The notes under the pieces were generated by a model. That model had not been told where the DNA came from and searched no databases. It saw nothing but the letters and a program-made list of their open reading frames with translations. A stretch of DNA of 64,000 bases from JBDHDH01 sp039591615 (lineage in GTDB: Bacteria > Gemmatimonadota > Gemmatimonadetes > Gemmatimonadales > GWC2-71-9). Position 1 is the first letter of the stretch; each line of letters opens with the position of its first letter. A program made the translations under genes and the position numbers. The stretch lies in NCBI GenBank assembly GCA_039591615.1, contig JBDHDH010000002.1, positions 45,886 to 109,885 on the forward strand. Reading direction: 5' to 3'. Shown piece by piece: positions 27,762 to 36,647 of the stretch.

Positions 27762-28892
27762 CTACGCTCGCTCGGCAAACGCGAAGCTCTGGTACGCCAA
27801 CTCGTTTACTCTGAAGTATGCGAACGTGCGCTTCCGGAAGTCCCTCCAGGCTCTGTAGACTCGATCGAACGTCTCATCCTCCGCGGCGAACTGTTCCAGG
27901 ACGTCAGTGCTGGCCTGCCAGCCGGCCCGCATGACGTCATCGGGGAACCGCTGGAGGAGAACCCCGTGGTCGTTCACCAGCCGCTCCAACGCCGGCGGAT
28001 TCTCCGCGTCATACCGGGCGAGGATCTCGTCGTGGATCTCACGCGTGACCGCTTCGATCACCTGCTGATAAGCAGTCGGGAGCTGGTCCCAGGACCGTCG
28101 ATTCACGTAGAGGCTCGGCGAGACATTCGGCTCCGCCCAGCCGGGATAATAGTAATGTTGGGCGACCTGATAGAACCCGAGCTTCTCGTCATCGTACGGG
28201 CCCACGAACTCGGTGGCGTCTATTGCCCCTCGCTCGAGCGCGGGAAAGATGTCGCCACCCGCCAGCACCTGGACGTTGACACCGAGTCGGGTCATGACCT
28301 GTCCGGCGATCCCGGGAATGCGCATGCGGAGTCCCCGGAGATCGGCGAGAGACGCGATGGGTCGCCGAAACCAGCCGCCCATTTGGACGCCGGTGTTACC
28401 GCAGGGGAAGTGGATGATGTTGAAATCGCCGAGGATCTCCCGAAGCATCTCCACGCCCCCTCCGTGGAACAACCAAGCGGTCTGCTGCCGAGCGGTGAGC
28501 CCGAAGGGAACCGCGCTGTCGAAAGCCAGCGCCGGGTTCTTCCCCACGTAGTAGTAACTTGCTGTATGCCCCGCCTGGACCGTTCCTTGCTGCACCGCGT
28601 CCATGACTTGAAGGCCCGGAACGAGCTCTCCCGGTGGGTGGACCCGCATGCGGAAGCGCCCGCCTGTTATCGCACTCACACGCTCCGCGAGGCGTTCGGC
28701 TCCATTGTAGAGGATGTCGACACTGCGCGGAAAGCTCGAAACCACGCGCCAGTTGATGCTCGGGCCCGTCGCGGCTCGGCCGCCCGCGCCGTCGGGAGCT
28801 CCATCGGGACGGCTGCCGCAGGCGGGAAGGGTGGCCCCAGCCGCGCCGGCAGCGGCATGCTTCAGGAAGGTGCGTCGATCGGTCGTGTTCAT
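27762..28892 (-). CDS. TRAP transporter substrate-binding lipoprotein (DctP type)
   Basis: A 376-residue exported solute receptor. The N terminus has a twin-arginine-like RRTFLK followed by a hydrophobic stretch and a lipobox LPAC, so it is probably a Tat- or Sec-exported lipoprotein. The mature part shows the DctP fold of the mannitol/chloroaromatic group (COG4663), with FPCGNTGVQMGGWFRRPI, the dimer-type helix, and EFVGPYDDEKLGFYQ followed by YYYPGW. Rhodobacter TakP, an alpha-keto acid receptor, belongs to this group, which makes keto acids a reasonable guess for the ligand. Confidence 0.9.
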   Translation of the reverse strand: MNTTDRRTFLKHAAAGAAGATLPACGSRPDGAPDGAGGRAATGPSINWRVVSSFPRSVDILYNGAERLAERVSAITGGRFRMRVHPPGELVPGLQVMDAVQQGTVQAGHTASYYYVGKNPALAFDSAVPFGLTARQQTAWLFHGGGVEMLREILGDFNIIHFPCGNTGVQMGGWFRRPIASLADLRGLRMRIPGIAGQVMTRLGVNVQVLAGGDIFPALERGAIDATEFVGPYDDEKLGFYQVAQHYYYPGWAEPNVSPSLYVNRRSWDQLPTAYQQVIEAVTREIHDEILARYDAENPPALERLVNDHGVLLQRFPDDVMRAGWQASTDVLEQFAAEDETFDRVYRAWRDFRKRTFAYFRVNELAYQSFAFAERA

Positions 28893-29122
28893 GGGATCCT
28901 GGCGGACGAGAGCTTGCTATGGTGGTAGCTTCCTCCCAATGATGGCAAGGTGGGTTGCGATCGGGAAGCCTGGCGAGCGCGTGCGCGCCCTTGAAATTGG
29001 GAAGTTCCCCGCACTATTCTGTGCGAGCGAGCTGGCGCTCCCGGCATCGCGCCCGAGGCGTGCAGGGCGACCATCTGGTGTAGATTGCATATCGGAGTAA
29101 GACCAACTGCCGTGACCATCTC

Positions 29123-30172
29123 ATGATCAATCGCGCCGAGCCGGAATTCCGGGACCATCTCGAGCTCTACGAGCGCGCCCCGCTCCTCGAGCTGGGAGGG
29201 CTGGCGGACGAGAAGCGCCGGGAGCTGCATCCCGACGGGATCGTCACGTATATCGTTGACCGCAACATCAACTACACAAATGTCTGCGTTGCGGACTGCA
29301 AGTTCTGCGCATTCTATCGCCGCCCGAAGCATGAGGAAGGGTACGTGCTCTCCTTCGAGGAGATCGGCAGCAAGATCGACGAGGCGAAGGAGCTCGGCGC
29401 CGTGCAGATTCTGATCCAGGGAGGCCACAACCCGTACATTCCGTTTGGGTGGTACCTGGATCTCATGCGCTACATCAAGGAACATCATCCCATCCACATC
29501 CACGGTTTCTCCCCCTCCGAGGTCGACTTCTTCGCGACGCGCTTTCGGCTGGATGCGGGAGACGTGATCCGGGAGCTTCGCGCCGCAGGGCTCGATTCCA
29601 TTCCCGGGGGCGGTGGCGAGATCTTGGTTCAGAGCGTGCGCGACCGCGTGGCGAGGAAGAAGGCTGGAGCAGATCGGTGGCTCGAGATCATGGAGATCGC
29701 CCACGGCTTCGGGATGAGGACGTCCGTCACCATGATGTACGGCCTAGGTGAAACGCTGGCGGATCGCGTCGAGCATCTCTTCCGGGTTCGCGAGGTCCAA
29801 GCGCGTACGGGTGGCTTTACGGCGTTCATCACCTGGCCGCTCCAGCCGGAGCATACGGAGATGGAGGGAACGCCCAAGACGGACGCCGTGACCCACCTGC
29901 GGACCGTTGCCGTGGCGCGGCTGGTGCTGGACAACGTGCCGAACCTCCAGGCGTCCTGGGTCACCATGGGGTTGAAGGTCGGCCAGATCGCCCTCCGATT
30001 CGGGTGCAACGACTTCGGCTCCCTCATGATCGAGGAGAACGTGGTTTCCGCCGCCGGCACGACGCACGGCGCCACGCTCGATGAGATCGTCCGCCACATC
30101 AGAGACGCCGGCTTCACGCCAGCCCGTCGACAGCAGGACTACACCATCGTTCCCGACACCGTCGCCGTCTGA
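29123..30172 (+). CDS. mqnC: Cyclic dehypoxanthinyl futalosine synthase (radical SAM)
   Basis: A 349-residue radical SAM enzyme forming the spirocyclic intermediate of the futalosine menaquinone pathway. The cluster motif is CVADCKFC (CX3CX2C). QILIQGGHNPYIPFGWY and HIHGFSPSEVDFF identify MqnC rather than MqnE. It is far from mqnE-mqnA (about 8 kb) and is followed two bases later by a PurE-like gene, so the pathway is scattered. Confidence 0.92.
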   Translation: MINRAEPEFRDHLELYERAPLLELGGLADEKRRELHPDGIVTYIVDRNINYTNVCVADCKFCAFYRRPKHEEGYVLSFEEIGSKIDEAKELGAVQILIQGGHNPYIPFGWYLDLMRYIKEHHPIHIHGFSPSEVDFFATRFRLDAGDVIRELRAAGLDSIPGGGGEILVQSVRDRVARKKAGADRWLEIMEIAHGFGMRTSVTMMYGLGETLADRVEHLFRVREVQARTGGFTAFITWPLQPEHTEMEGTPKTDAVTHLRTVAVARLVLDNVPNLQASWVTMGLKVGQIALRFGCNDFGSLMIEENVVSAAGTTHGATLDEIVRHIRDAGFTPARRQQDYTIVPDTVAV

Positions 30173-30174
30173 CC

Positions 30175-30594
30175 ATGGCCGATGTGAGTGAGAGCCCCGT
30201 TCTCGTCATGGTGGGGTCGGAGAGTGACCGTGAACGAATGCAAGCGGCCCTCGACCTGTTGGACCGCGCCGGCGTCGGGTACGACTTCCTCGTCTCCTCC
30301 GCCCATCGGAACCCCGACCAGACATCGGAGGTTGCCAGGAATGCGGGCGCAAGGGGCTATCGTGTGATCATCGCCGGCGCCGGGCTCTCGGCGGCTTTGC
30401 CTGGAGCCGTGGCGGCTCTCACGGACCTCCCGGTGATCGGGGTCCCATTGGATGTCGGCCCCCTGAGGGGCGTCGACGCGCTGTACGCCATCGCGCAACT
30501 CCCGCCGGGGTGTCCGGTTGGCACGGTTGGGATCGGGAACGCGAAGAACGCGGCCTTACTGGCGCTCAGGATTCTGGGCGCGGCATCGCCGTAG
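30175..30594 (+). CDS. purE: PurE-like N5-carboxyaminoimidazole ribonucleotide mutase
   Basis: A 139-residue purine-synthesis protein; class I PurE proteins are about 150-170. The phosphate/active-site loop GSESD and the SAHRNP motif with His44 are present, as are VIGVPLD and NAALLALRIL. The second conserved loop, usually AGGAAHLPG, reads AGLSAALPG, so the usual histidine is Ala74. It follows mqnC directly. It may still be the cell's PurE; no purK is in the window, and a divergent paralogue is possible. Confidence 0.78.
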   Translation: MADVSESPVLVMVGSESDRERMQAALDLLDRAGVGYDFLVSSAHRNPDQTSEVARNAGARGYRVIIAGAGLSAALPGAVAALTDLPVIGVPLDVGPLRGVDALYAIAQLPPGCPVGTVGIGNAKNAALLALRILGAASP

Positions 30595-30621
30595 CGGGTG
30601 GCGGGGCTCCCAGGGTGGCTG

Positions 30622-30652
30622 TTTACCAAACCGCCCGACGCTGTTAGCTTCC
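30622..30652 (+). promoter_or_regulatory. Candidate promoter of the Gld-like ABC operon
   Basis: TTT at 30622-30624, a 20-base spacer, then TAGCTTCC at 30645-30652, resembling the other TTG-N20/21-TAnnTT elements in this window. It would leave a leader of about 70 bases before the ATG at 30726. The -33 element lacks the usual G, so confidence is low. Confidence 0.3.
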
Positions 30653-30725
30653 CTCCCGCTTTCGGCGATCGCCCGGAGGACGGGTGGGTGGTCGTCTCGA
30701 CTCATTGTTTCTGCTTTAGCAGTCC

Positions 30726-31679
30726 ATGATCCACGTCAGCGAACTCTCCAAGTACTTCGGCGGCCAACGCGCGCTCGGTCCGCTCGGTTTCGAGATTCAG
30801 GCCGGCGAGTCGGTCGGCTTTCTCGGCCTGAACGGGGCGGGGAAAACCACGCTGCTGAGGATCCTCGCGTGTGATCTCCGGCCGTCGGGTGGCTCCTTCC
30901 GCATCGGCGAGGTCGACGGCGTTTCGGATCCCCACGGCGTGCGCAAGCTCGTCGGGTTCCTGCCCGAGCTCCCTCCCCTCTATTCCGAAATGCCTGTTGG
31001 TGAGTACCTCCGCTTTGCGGGTCTCCTCAGAGGCATGAGCACGCTCGCGGTCGATCGGCGTGTCTCCGAGGTGGAGGAGCGGACGCACACCGCGGAGGCC
31101 CACCGCGAGCTGCTGCGCAACTTGTCCCATGGGTATCGGCAGCGGGTAGGGGTGGCGCAGGCCATCATCCACGAGCCGGAGCTTCTCATCCTCGACGAGC
31201 CGACCAAAGGGCTGGACCCGGCCCAGATCGTCGAAATGCGATCGATGATTCGAGAACTGAAAGAAAAGCACACCGTCCTCATCTCCAGCCACGTTCTGCC
31301 GGAGATTCAGGAAACGTGCGACCGTCTGCTGGTACTCCGAGACGGGCGGTTGGTCGCCTCGGGGACCGAGCAGGAGCTCTCGGCACGGCTGCAGTCACGC
31401 CGGATCACGGTGTCGGTCGCGGCTCCGGGCGAACCCGGGGGCTCGTCGGCGATCGAATCCTGCATCCGGTCGGTCGATGGGGTGCTAGCGGTCACTGGGC
31501 GTGGTCGGGACGACGAGTCGCTCGATTTCATCGTAGAGGCCGTGAACGACGTTCGGGCGGCGGTATGTCGGGTGCTCGTGCAGAGCGGGTACGCAGTCGT
31601 GCGGCTGGACCGAGCGGATCGCGAACTCGAGAACGTCTTCCTCGAGCTCGTGCATGGGAGCAGCGATGCGGGCCGTTAG
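30726..31679 (+). CDS. ABC transporter ATPase (GldA/CcmA-like)
   Basis: A 317-residue ATP-binding subunit. Walker A LNGAGKTT near residue 37, the signature LSHGYRQR (S-H-G variant of LSGGQ) near residue 134, Walker B ELLILDEPTKGLDP, and the H-loop LISSHVLPE are all visible. The C-terminal 80 residues are the regulatory extension typical of ABC-2 ATPases. First gene of a four-gene operon with an ABC-2 permease, a GldG-like protein and a DUF4340 protein. In Bacteroidota such Gld systems are tied to gliding, but they also occur in non-gliding bacteria. Confidence 0.88.
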   Translation: MIHVSELSKYFGGQRALGPLGFEIQAGESVGFLGLNGAGKTTLLRILACDLRPSGGSFRIGEVDGVSDPHGVRKLVGFLPELPPLYSEMPVGEYLRFAGLLRGMSTLAVDRRVSEVEERTHTAEAHRELLRNLSHGYRQRVGVAQAIIHEPELLILDEPTKGLDPAQIVEMRSMIRELKEKHTVLISSHVLPEIQETCDRLLVLRDGRLVASGTEQELSARLQSRRITVSVAAPGEPGGSSAIESCIRSVDGVLAVTGRGRDDESLDFIVEAVNDVRAAVCRVLVQSGYAVVRLDRADRELENVFLELVHGSSDAGR

Positions 31680-32397
31680 CGTCATCTTTCGGCGAGAGCT
31701 GAACGAGTACGTGCACTCGCTCTTGGGGTACGTGGTGGCGGCGGCGGTCTTGTTGGTTGGCGGGCTGCTGTTCTATGCACAGGCGTTGGGCCCGGCGGCC
31801 GGCGAGCGTCTCTCGGGGGAGGTGCTCGCACGCTTTTTCTACAACGCGAGTGGGCTCACTGCTATCGCAGCGGTGGCACTGTCCATCCGGCTGCTCGCCG
31901 AGGAGCGACAATCCGGGACCCTCGTGCTCCTCAACACGTCACCGGTCCGCGAGTGGGAGATCGTCCTCGGCAAGTTCGCCTCGGCGCTGGCATTCCTGGG
32001 CGGCATCACCCTGATTAGCGTCTACATGCCGCTCCTGATCATGGTGAACGGCAAGATTTCGGTGGGCCAGGTTGCGGTGGGCTACGCGGGTCTCCTGCTT
32101 CTCGGTGCCGCCTGTCTCGCCATCGGCGTCTTTGCCACGGCCCTTGCACGACACCAGCTATTGGCCGTGGTCGTGGCATCCGCGTTGACCGGTGCCATGT
32201 TCCTGTTCTGGCCACTCTCCCTCGTGGTGGATCCACCACTGTCACGGGTCTTCGCCGGGTTGGCGATCCACGCCCGCCACTTTCAGGGATTCCAGGTCGG
32301 CGTGCTGCACCTCCGGGACGTCGTCTACTACCTGGCCGTGACCTACTTCTTCCTCGTGCTCGCGACCAAGACCCTGGAGGCCAAGAGATGGGAGTGA
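31666..32397 (+). CDS. ABC-2 type permease (GldF-like)
   Basis: About 243 residues with six hydrophobic helices, the ABC-2 permease arrangement. The ATG at 31666 is preferred over 31654 because GGGAG lies six bases before it; either overlaps the ATPase gene. It starts with the conserved short amphipathic IFRRELNEYVHSLLGYVV. It pairs with the GldA-like ATPase and overlaps the next gene by ten bases. Cargo unknown. Confidence 0.83.
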   Translation: MRAVSVIFRRELNEYVHSLLGYVVAAAVLLVGGLLFYAQALGPAAGERLSGEVLARFFYNASGLTAIAAVALSIRLLAEERQSGTLVLLNTSPVREWEIVLGKFASALAFLGGITLISVYMPLLIMVNGKISVGQVAVGYAGLLLLGAACLAIGVFATALARHQLLAVVVASALTGAMFLFWPLSLVVDPPLSRVFAGLAIHARHFQGFQVGVLHLRDVVYYLAVTYFFLVLATKTLEAKRWE

Positions 32398-34274
32398 GGT
32401 TCGACTCGGCACCATGGTGGCTCACCTGGGTCGTGGCGGCGGGCCTCGCCGGCGTGTTCATCGGGGAGCGAGTGATGGGGGGCGCGGGGATCGCCCGCAT
32501 GGTCGCGAGCGGTGTCGGCGCCGTGCTCCTCGTGGGGGCCACGGCGTGGCGGACGGTCTCTTGGCGAGCCGCCACCGCTCAGGGACGACGAGTAGAGGGT
32601 CTGCTCCTGGCAGCGTACATCGGTTGTATCCTCGCCGTGGGGGGCTATCTCCTGTCAAGCGAAGACGTCATGGGATGGCTCGGTATCGCGTTCCAAGAGG
32701 CCCAGATGGAGCGACGCTACGAAGTGGTGTTGCAAGTCTTCTCGTCAATCGTCTTGGCAGTTTCGCTCCTCCCAGCGCTCGGCGCCCAGTGGGCCTTGCT
32801 CGCCCATCGACATGCGGGGCGTGGCGCCGCAGAGGTGGAATCGCGCCGTGTACGGGAAACTGCCACCGGGGCTCTCACCGTGGCCCTGGCGGGGGCGCTG
32901 CTGTTTCTGGTGGGATACGTGGCATCCGAGCGCGATGCGAGCGTCGATCTCAGTTATTTCAAGACCGCAAATCCGGGAACAGCGACGCAAGAGGTGGTGC
33001 GAACGTTCGAGGACCCGCTCCGCACCCTCGTGTTCTTCCCGGAGGTCAATGCCGTCAAGGATCAAGTGCTGGGCTACTTCCGAACGCTCCAGGACGCAAC
33101 CGGAAACGTCGAGATCGAGGAGCACGACCGACTGATCTCGCCGCGGCTCGCCCGGGAGCACCAGGTGACGACCGATGGGACGATCCTCCTTCTTCGCGGC
33201 GAGCAAGCGGAGCGGCTGACGCTGCCGACGGCGCTGGGCACGGCACGGTCACGGTTGCGGACCTTCGATCGTGAGGTGCAAGAGCGCCTGATCCGCCTCG
33301 CGAGAGACCGGCGGACGGCATACCTGACCGTGGGGCACGGGGAGGTCAACGATCCACTGCAGGCCGATTCGGCCGCGGAAGCCGATCCGCTGCGGCAGAT
33401 CTCTGGAGTCCGTCAGCTCCTGCGCGTGCTCAATTACCGTGCGACGAACCTCGGACTCCAACAGGGGCTCGGCCAGGATGTGCCCGAGGACGCCGCTCTC
33501 GTGCTCGTCCTCGGGCCGAGACGCCCGTTCTTGGCTGCGGAGCTCGAGGCGCTCGACCGATACCTCGCCCGCGGAGGGGCGTTGCTCGTCGCACTCGACC
33601 CGGAGGGTGAGTTCGAGCTGGCAATGCTCGAGGACCGCCTCGGCGTTGCCTATCGTCCCGTGCCGCTCGCGGATGACCGCCAGCACTTGAGGAGACGCGG
33701 GAACGTCTCGGACCGGCAGCTCATCGTGACGGACCGGTTCTCTTCCCACGAGGCGGTGACAACGCTGAGCCGCACTCGCGTCGGCTCGGGCATTCTCCTC
33801 GTTGGTTCCGGATATTTCGAGGAGGCTGGGGAGGGAGAACTGCGCCGGAGTTTCGTCATTCGCTCGCTGCCCAGCACATTCGCGGATCTCAACGGCAACT
33901 ACGAGTTCGACGAGGGAACCGAGGAGCGGAGCTCGTATAACCTCGCGGTGGCAATCGAGGGGGAAGCAGACTCGACGGTCGGAGACGCCGCCCTGAGGGT
34001 TCTCGTCTTCGGCGACGCCGAGATGTTCTCGGACGCCGTCCTGGCCTCCGTCGGTCTGAATGCGGCCCTGGTGGCTGATGGGGTGCGCTGGCTGGGTCGC
34101 GAGGAGTCGTTCTCGGGCGCAATCGAGAGCGAGGAGGATGTGGCCATCGCGCACACGAAGAGCGAGGACGTGGCATTGTTCTACTCCACCATCTTCGGGG
34201 CGCCGCTCCTGGTGCTGGCCGCGGGTCTGGTGAGCGTGTTCCGCCGGAGAAGGACGCGCACGGTGGCGCCATGA
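32388..34274 (+). CDS. GldG-like ABC-type auxiliary protein
   Basis: A 628-residue protein with four or so N-terminal helices (residues about 8-30, 40-60, 68-88, 115-140 and 165-185) and a large extracytoplasmic domain, ending in a C-terminal membrane helix followed by RRRRTR. The family core YLTVGHGEVND and VLVLGPRRPF, then the GGALLVALDPEG stretch, fit the ABC_transp_aux/GldG group. It lies between permease and DUF4340 genes, as in other bacteria. Thought to act outside the membrane with the permease; mechanism unknown. Confidence 0.8.
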   Translation: MGVRFDSAPWWLTWVVAAGLAGVFIGERVMGGAGIARMVASGVGAVLLVGATAWRTVSWRAATAQGRRVEGLLLAAYIGCILAVGGYLLSSEDVMGWLGIAFQEAQMERRYEVVLQVFSSIVLAVSLLPALGAQWALLAHRHAGRGAAEVESRRVRETATGALTVALAGALLFLVGYVASERDASVDLSYFKTANPGTATQEVVRTFEDPLRTLVFFPEVNAVKDQVLGYFRTLQDATGNVEIEEHDRLISPRLAREHQVTTDGTILLLRGEQAERLTLPTALGTARSRLRTFDREVQERLIRLARDRRTAYLTVGHGEVNDPLQADSAAEADPLRQISGVRQLLRVLNYRATNLGLQQGLGQDVPEDAALVLVLGPRRPFLAAELEALDRYLARGGALLVALDPEGEFELAMLEDRLGVAYRPVPLADDRQHLRRRGNVSDRQLIVTDRFSSHEAVTTLSRTRVGSGILLVGSGYFEEAGEGELRRSFVIRSLPSTFADLNGNYEFDEGTEERSSYNLAVAIEGEADSTVGDAALRVLVFGDAEMFSDAVLASVGLNAALVADGVRWLGREESFSGAIESEEDVAIAHTKSEDVALFYSTIFGAPLLVLAAGLVSVFRRRRTRTVAP

Positions 34275-35272
34275 GGGGCGTGACGGTGCACGGCGTGCTG
34301 CTGGTGGTGGCGCTCGTCCTTGCTTACTGGGCATGGACGGGAGACGAGCCGTCCCGCACCGATCGGGACGAGTTTACCGTGTGGCGCGGTTCGTCGGAGA
34401 ACGTGGTATCGGTCCGGTACGAGCGCGAGGACCAGATCCTCGAGATCGAGCGTCGACAAGCGGATGGAGCGGCGTACCTCTGGGGGACGGTTCGACGCGT
34501 GCACCCGGGGCCGGACAGCGTTTCAGGAACCGGAGTGGGCACGGTGATTGAGAAGGCCCAGGAGTTTCCCGTTGGCGAGCGGGGGGAGGAGCTGCTGGCG
34601 CAGCTCGCGCCCCTCACCGCGCTGCGGGATCTCGGGGGACTGAACGACTCCCTGCGGCTTGCCTACGAGCTCGTCGAGCCCGAGCGCCGGCTCCGCGTGA
34701 CCTTCGAGAATCGCACTCGTGAGCTCCTCATTGGGGGAAGCGTGTTCGGGGGTGGGCATCGCTACGCGCTGGATGTCGAGACCGATCGCGGATACGTGAT
34801 CTCCTCGAGCGTTCTCCAGCGACTCGATGGGGGTCAGGGTGGTCTCCGTCTCACCGGGCTCCACGAGTTCGAGTGGCAGGATGTCGGAGCCGTGACGGTT
34901 CGGAGCGCACGGGCTGAGCAGCGGTGGGAGAGAGGGGATAGCAGCGACGCCCGGCCGGGAGGGGCGACATGGACGAGCGCCGGTGCGAGCGAGCCGGATC
35001 AGACGTTCGCCAACTTCATGGATCGCATTCAGAGACTCGCCGTCATCGCGTACGATAGCGACAGCGTCGCCGACAGCCTGGAGTTACGGGTGCGCATCGA
35101 CTATTTGGATGCGGAAGACCGCCCGCTCGGCTTCGTGGAGCTCTACCGACAGCGGACCGATCGAGTAGAGGCCTTCGAGTATTACCTGCGGACCGAGCTC
35201 ACTCGTATCCTCGCCCGCGCCCACCCGAGCATCGGCGAGCGCGTAGACGAGGACTTAGGAGAGATCTTCTAG
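34271..35272 (+). CDS. DUF4340 domain protein
   Basis: A 333-residue protein with one N-terminal membrane helix (residues about 5-23), after which a beta-rich soluble domain is expected outside the cytoplasm. Three repeats of the DUF4340 type can be seen, with the LNDSLRLAYELVEPE and YVISSSVLQRL stretches. It overlaps the GldG-like gene by four bases and is the last gene of the operon. DUF4340 proteins regularly follow GldG, suggesting a shared complex. Confidence 0.75.
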   Translation: MRGVTVHGVLLVVALVLAYWAWTGDEPSRTDRDEFTVWRGSSENVVSVRYEREDQILEIERRQADGAAYLWGTVRRVHPGPDSVSGTGVGTVIEKAQEFPVGERGEELLAQLAPLTALRDLGGLNDSLRLAYELVEPERRLRVTFENRTRELLIGGSVFGGGHRYALDVETDRGYVISSSVLQRLDGGQGGLRLTGLHEFEWQDVGAVTVRSARAEQRWERGDSSDARPGGATWTSAGASEPDQTFANFMDRIQRLAVIAYDSDSVADSLELRVRIDYLDAEDRPLGFVELYRQRTDRVEAFEYYLRTELTRILARAHPSIGERVDEDLGEIF

Positions 35273-35409
35273 CGGGGGTTCTTCATCGGTGTCTCGATTG
35301 CCTGGACCTTTCGGCGCGCTCAGCCAACCGTCGCGCTGCGTCGCTCAGCAGACACCCCCCAACTTGTAGGATCCTGCCGCGCTGGACGTCGAGCCCAATC
35401 ACGCCTCCC

Positions 35410-35439
35410 TTTCTCCCGAAGACCGCCGACTTATCTTTA
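35410..35439 (+). promoter_or_regulatory. Candidate promoter of the aminotransferase gene
   Basis: TATCTTTA at 35432-35439 ends six bases before the ATG at 35446, the same spacing as at yceD. A TTT at 35410-35412, 19 bases upstream, is a weak -33 element. If real, the transcript is nearly leaderless; no ribosome-binding site is seen before this ATG, which agrees. Confidence 0.33.
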
Positions 35440-35445
35440 CCTGCC

Positions 35446-36597
35446 ATGCATACCGCCACACGCACGCATGGCTTCACAGAATCGGTCATCCGAGGGATGA
35501 CGCGACTCGCCGGCCAATACGACGCCATCAACCTGGCGCAGGGCTTTCCGAACTTCCCAGCCCCTGGATTGATGAAGGCAGCAGCAGCGAAAGCCGTCCG
35601 GGACGACATCAATCAATACGCCATCACCTGGGGCTCCCAGGGATTGCGAGATGCCCTGGCGGAGAAATACCGAGACTGGTACGAGATGGATGTCGACCCG
35701 GAGACGGAGATTACCGTGACATGTGGGGCGACGGAGGCGATGGCCACCACGCTTCTTTCGATCGTCGACCCCGGGGACGAAGTGATCGTGTTCGAGCCGT
35801 TCTACGAGAATTATGGTCCGGATGCCATTCTGTGTGCGGCAAAGCCCGTGTACGTTCCCATGCCGATAAGCGGCGAGCTCGATATCGATCGCCTGAGGGC
35901 CGCGTGCTCCACGCGGACGCGAGCCGTGATCGTCAACACCCCGAACAACCCCACGGGTCGCGTGCTCACCCACGAGGAGCTCACGGGGATCGCCGCACTC
36001 TGCCAGGAGTGTGACGCCTACGCCGTCACGGACGAGATCTACGAGCACATCTACTACGAAGGTACACACATCCCCCTCGCGACCTTGCCGGGTATGCGAG
36101 ACCGCACCATCACCATCAGCGGTGCTTCGAAGACATTCAGCGTCACGGGCTGGCGGATCGGGACCATCATCGCACCGGTAGGTGTCACAGACGCGATCCG
36201 CAAGGTCCACGACTTTCTCACTGTCGGGGCGCCAGCCCCGCTTCAGGAAGCTGTCGCTGCGGGCCTCCGGTCCCTCGGCGCGGAATATTATGAGGGTCTC
36301 GCCGCGGAGTATCGGAAACGTCGCGACGTGGTGTATCGAGGGCTCGCCAGCGCGGGCTTTCGCTGTGAGCCACCGCAAGGCGCGTATTACATCATGGCTG
36401 ACTTCTCCGACCTCAGGGACCTGCCGGATGACCAGTTCTCTGAGTGGCTCACCGCCGAGATCGGCGTGGCGCCGGTTCCGGGCTCCAGCTTTTACAGCCG
36501 TTCGGAATTGGGGCGATCGGTGGTGCGATTCGCCTTCTGCAAAACGCTGGATCTGTTAGAGGAAGCGATGCAAAGGCTGCAGGCCGTACGCGTTTGA
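35446..36597 (+). CDS. PLP-dependent aminotransferase, class I/II
   Basis: A 383-residue fold-type I aminotransferase. The PLP lysine lies in SGASKTFSVTGWRIG, near residue 229. NTPNNPTGRV and the aspartate/tyrosine motif AVTDEIYEHIYYEG are present, and the arginine that binds the substrate carboxylate is near VVRFAF at the end. Similarity of the N terminus (AINLAQGFPNFPAPG) suggests the methionine/kynurenine/glutamine transaminase subgroup. The exact amino donor cannot be read off. It is monocistronic or the first gene of ispF-dedA-xer-trpG. Confidence 0.87.
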   Translation: MHTATRTHGFTESVIRGMTRLAGQYDAINLAQGFPNFPAPGLMKAAAAKAVRDDINQYAITWGSQGLRDALAEKYRDWYEMDVDPETEITVTCGATEAMATTLLSIVDPGDEVIVFEPFYENYGPDAILCAAKPVYVPMPISGELDIDRLRAACSTRTRAVIVNTPNNPTGRVLTHEELTGIAALCQECDAYAVTDEIYEHIYYEGTHIPLATLPGMRDRTITISGASKTFSVTGWRIGTIIAPVGVTDAIRKVHDFLTVGAPAPLQEAVAAGLRSLGAEYYEGLAAEYRKRRDVVYRGLASAGFRCEPPQGAYYIMADFSDLRDLPDDQFSEWLTAEIGVAPVPGSSFYSRSELGRSVVRFAFCKTLDLLEEAMQRLQAVRV

Positions 36598-36647
36598 GGG
36601 ACAACTCCCTCCTTCCGTCAGGCATTCTGGCTATCTATCATCCTGCC

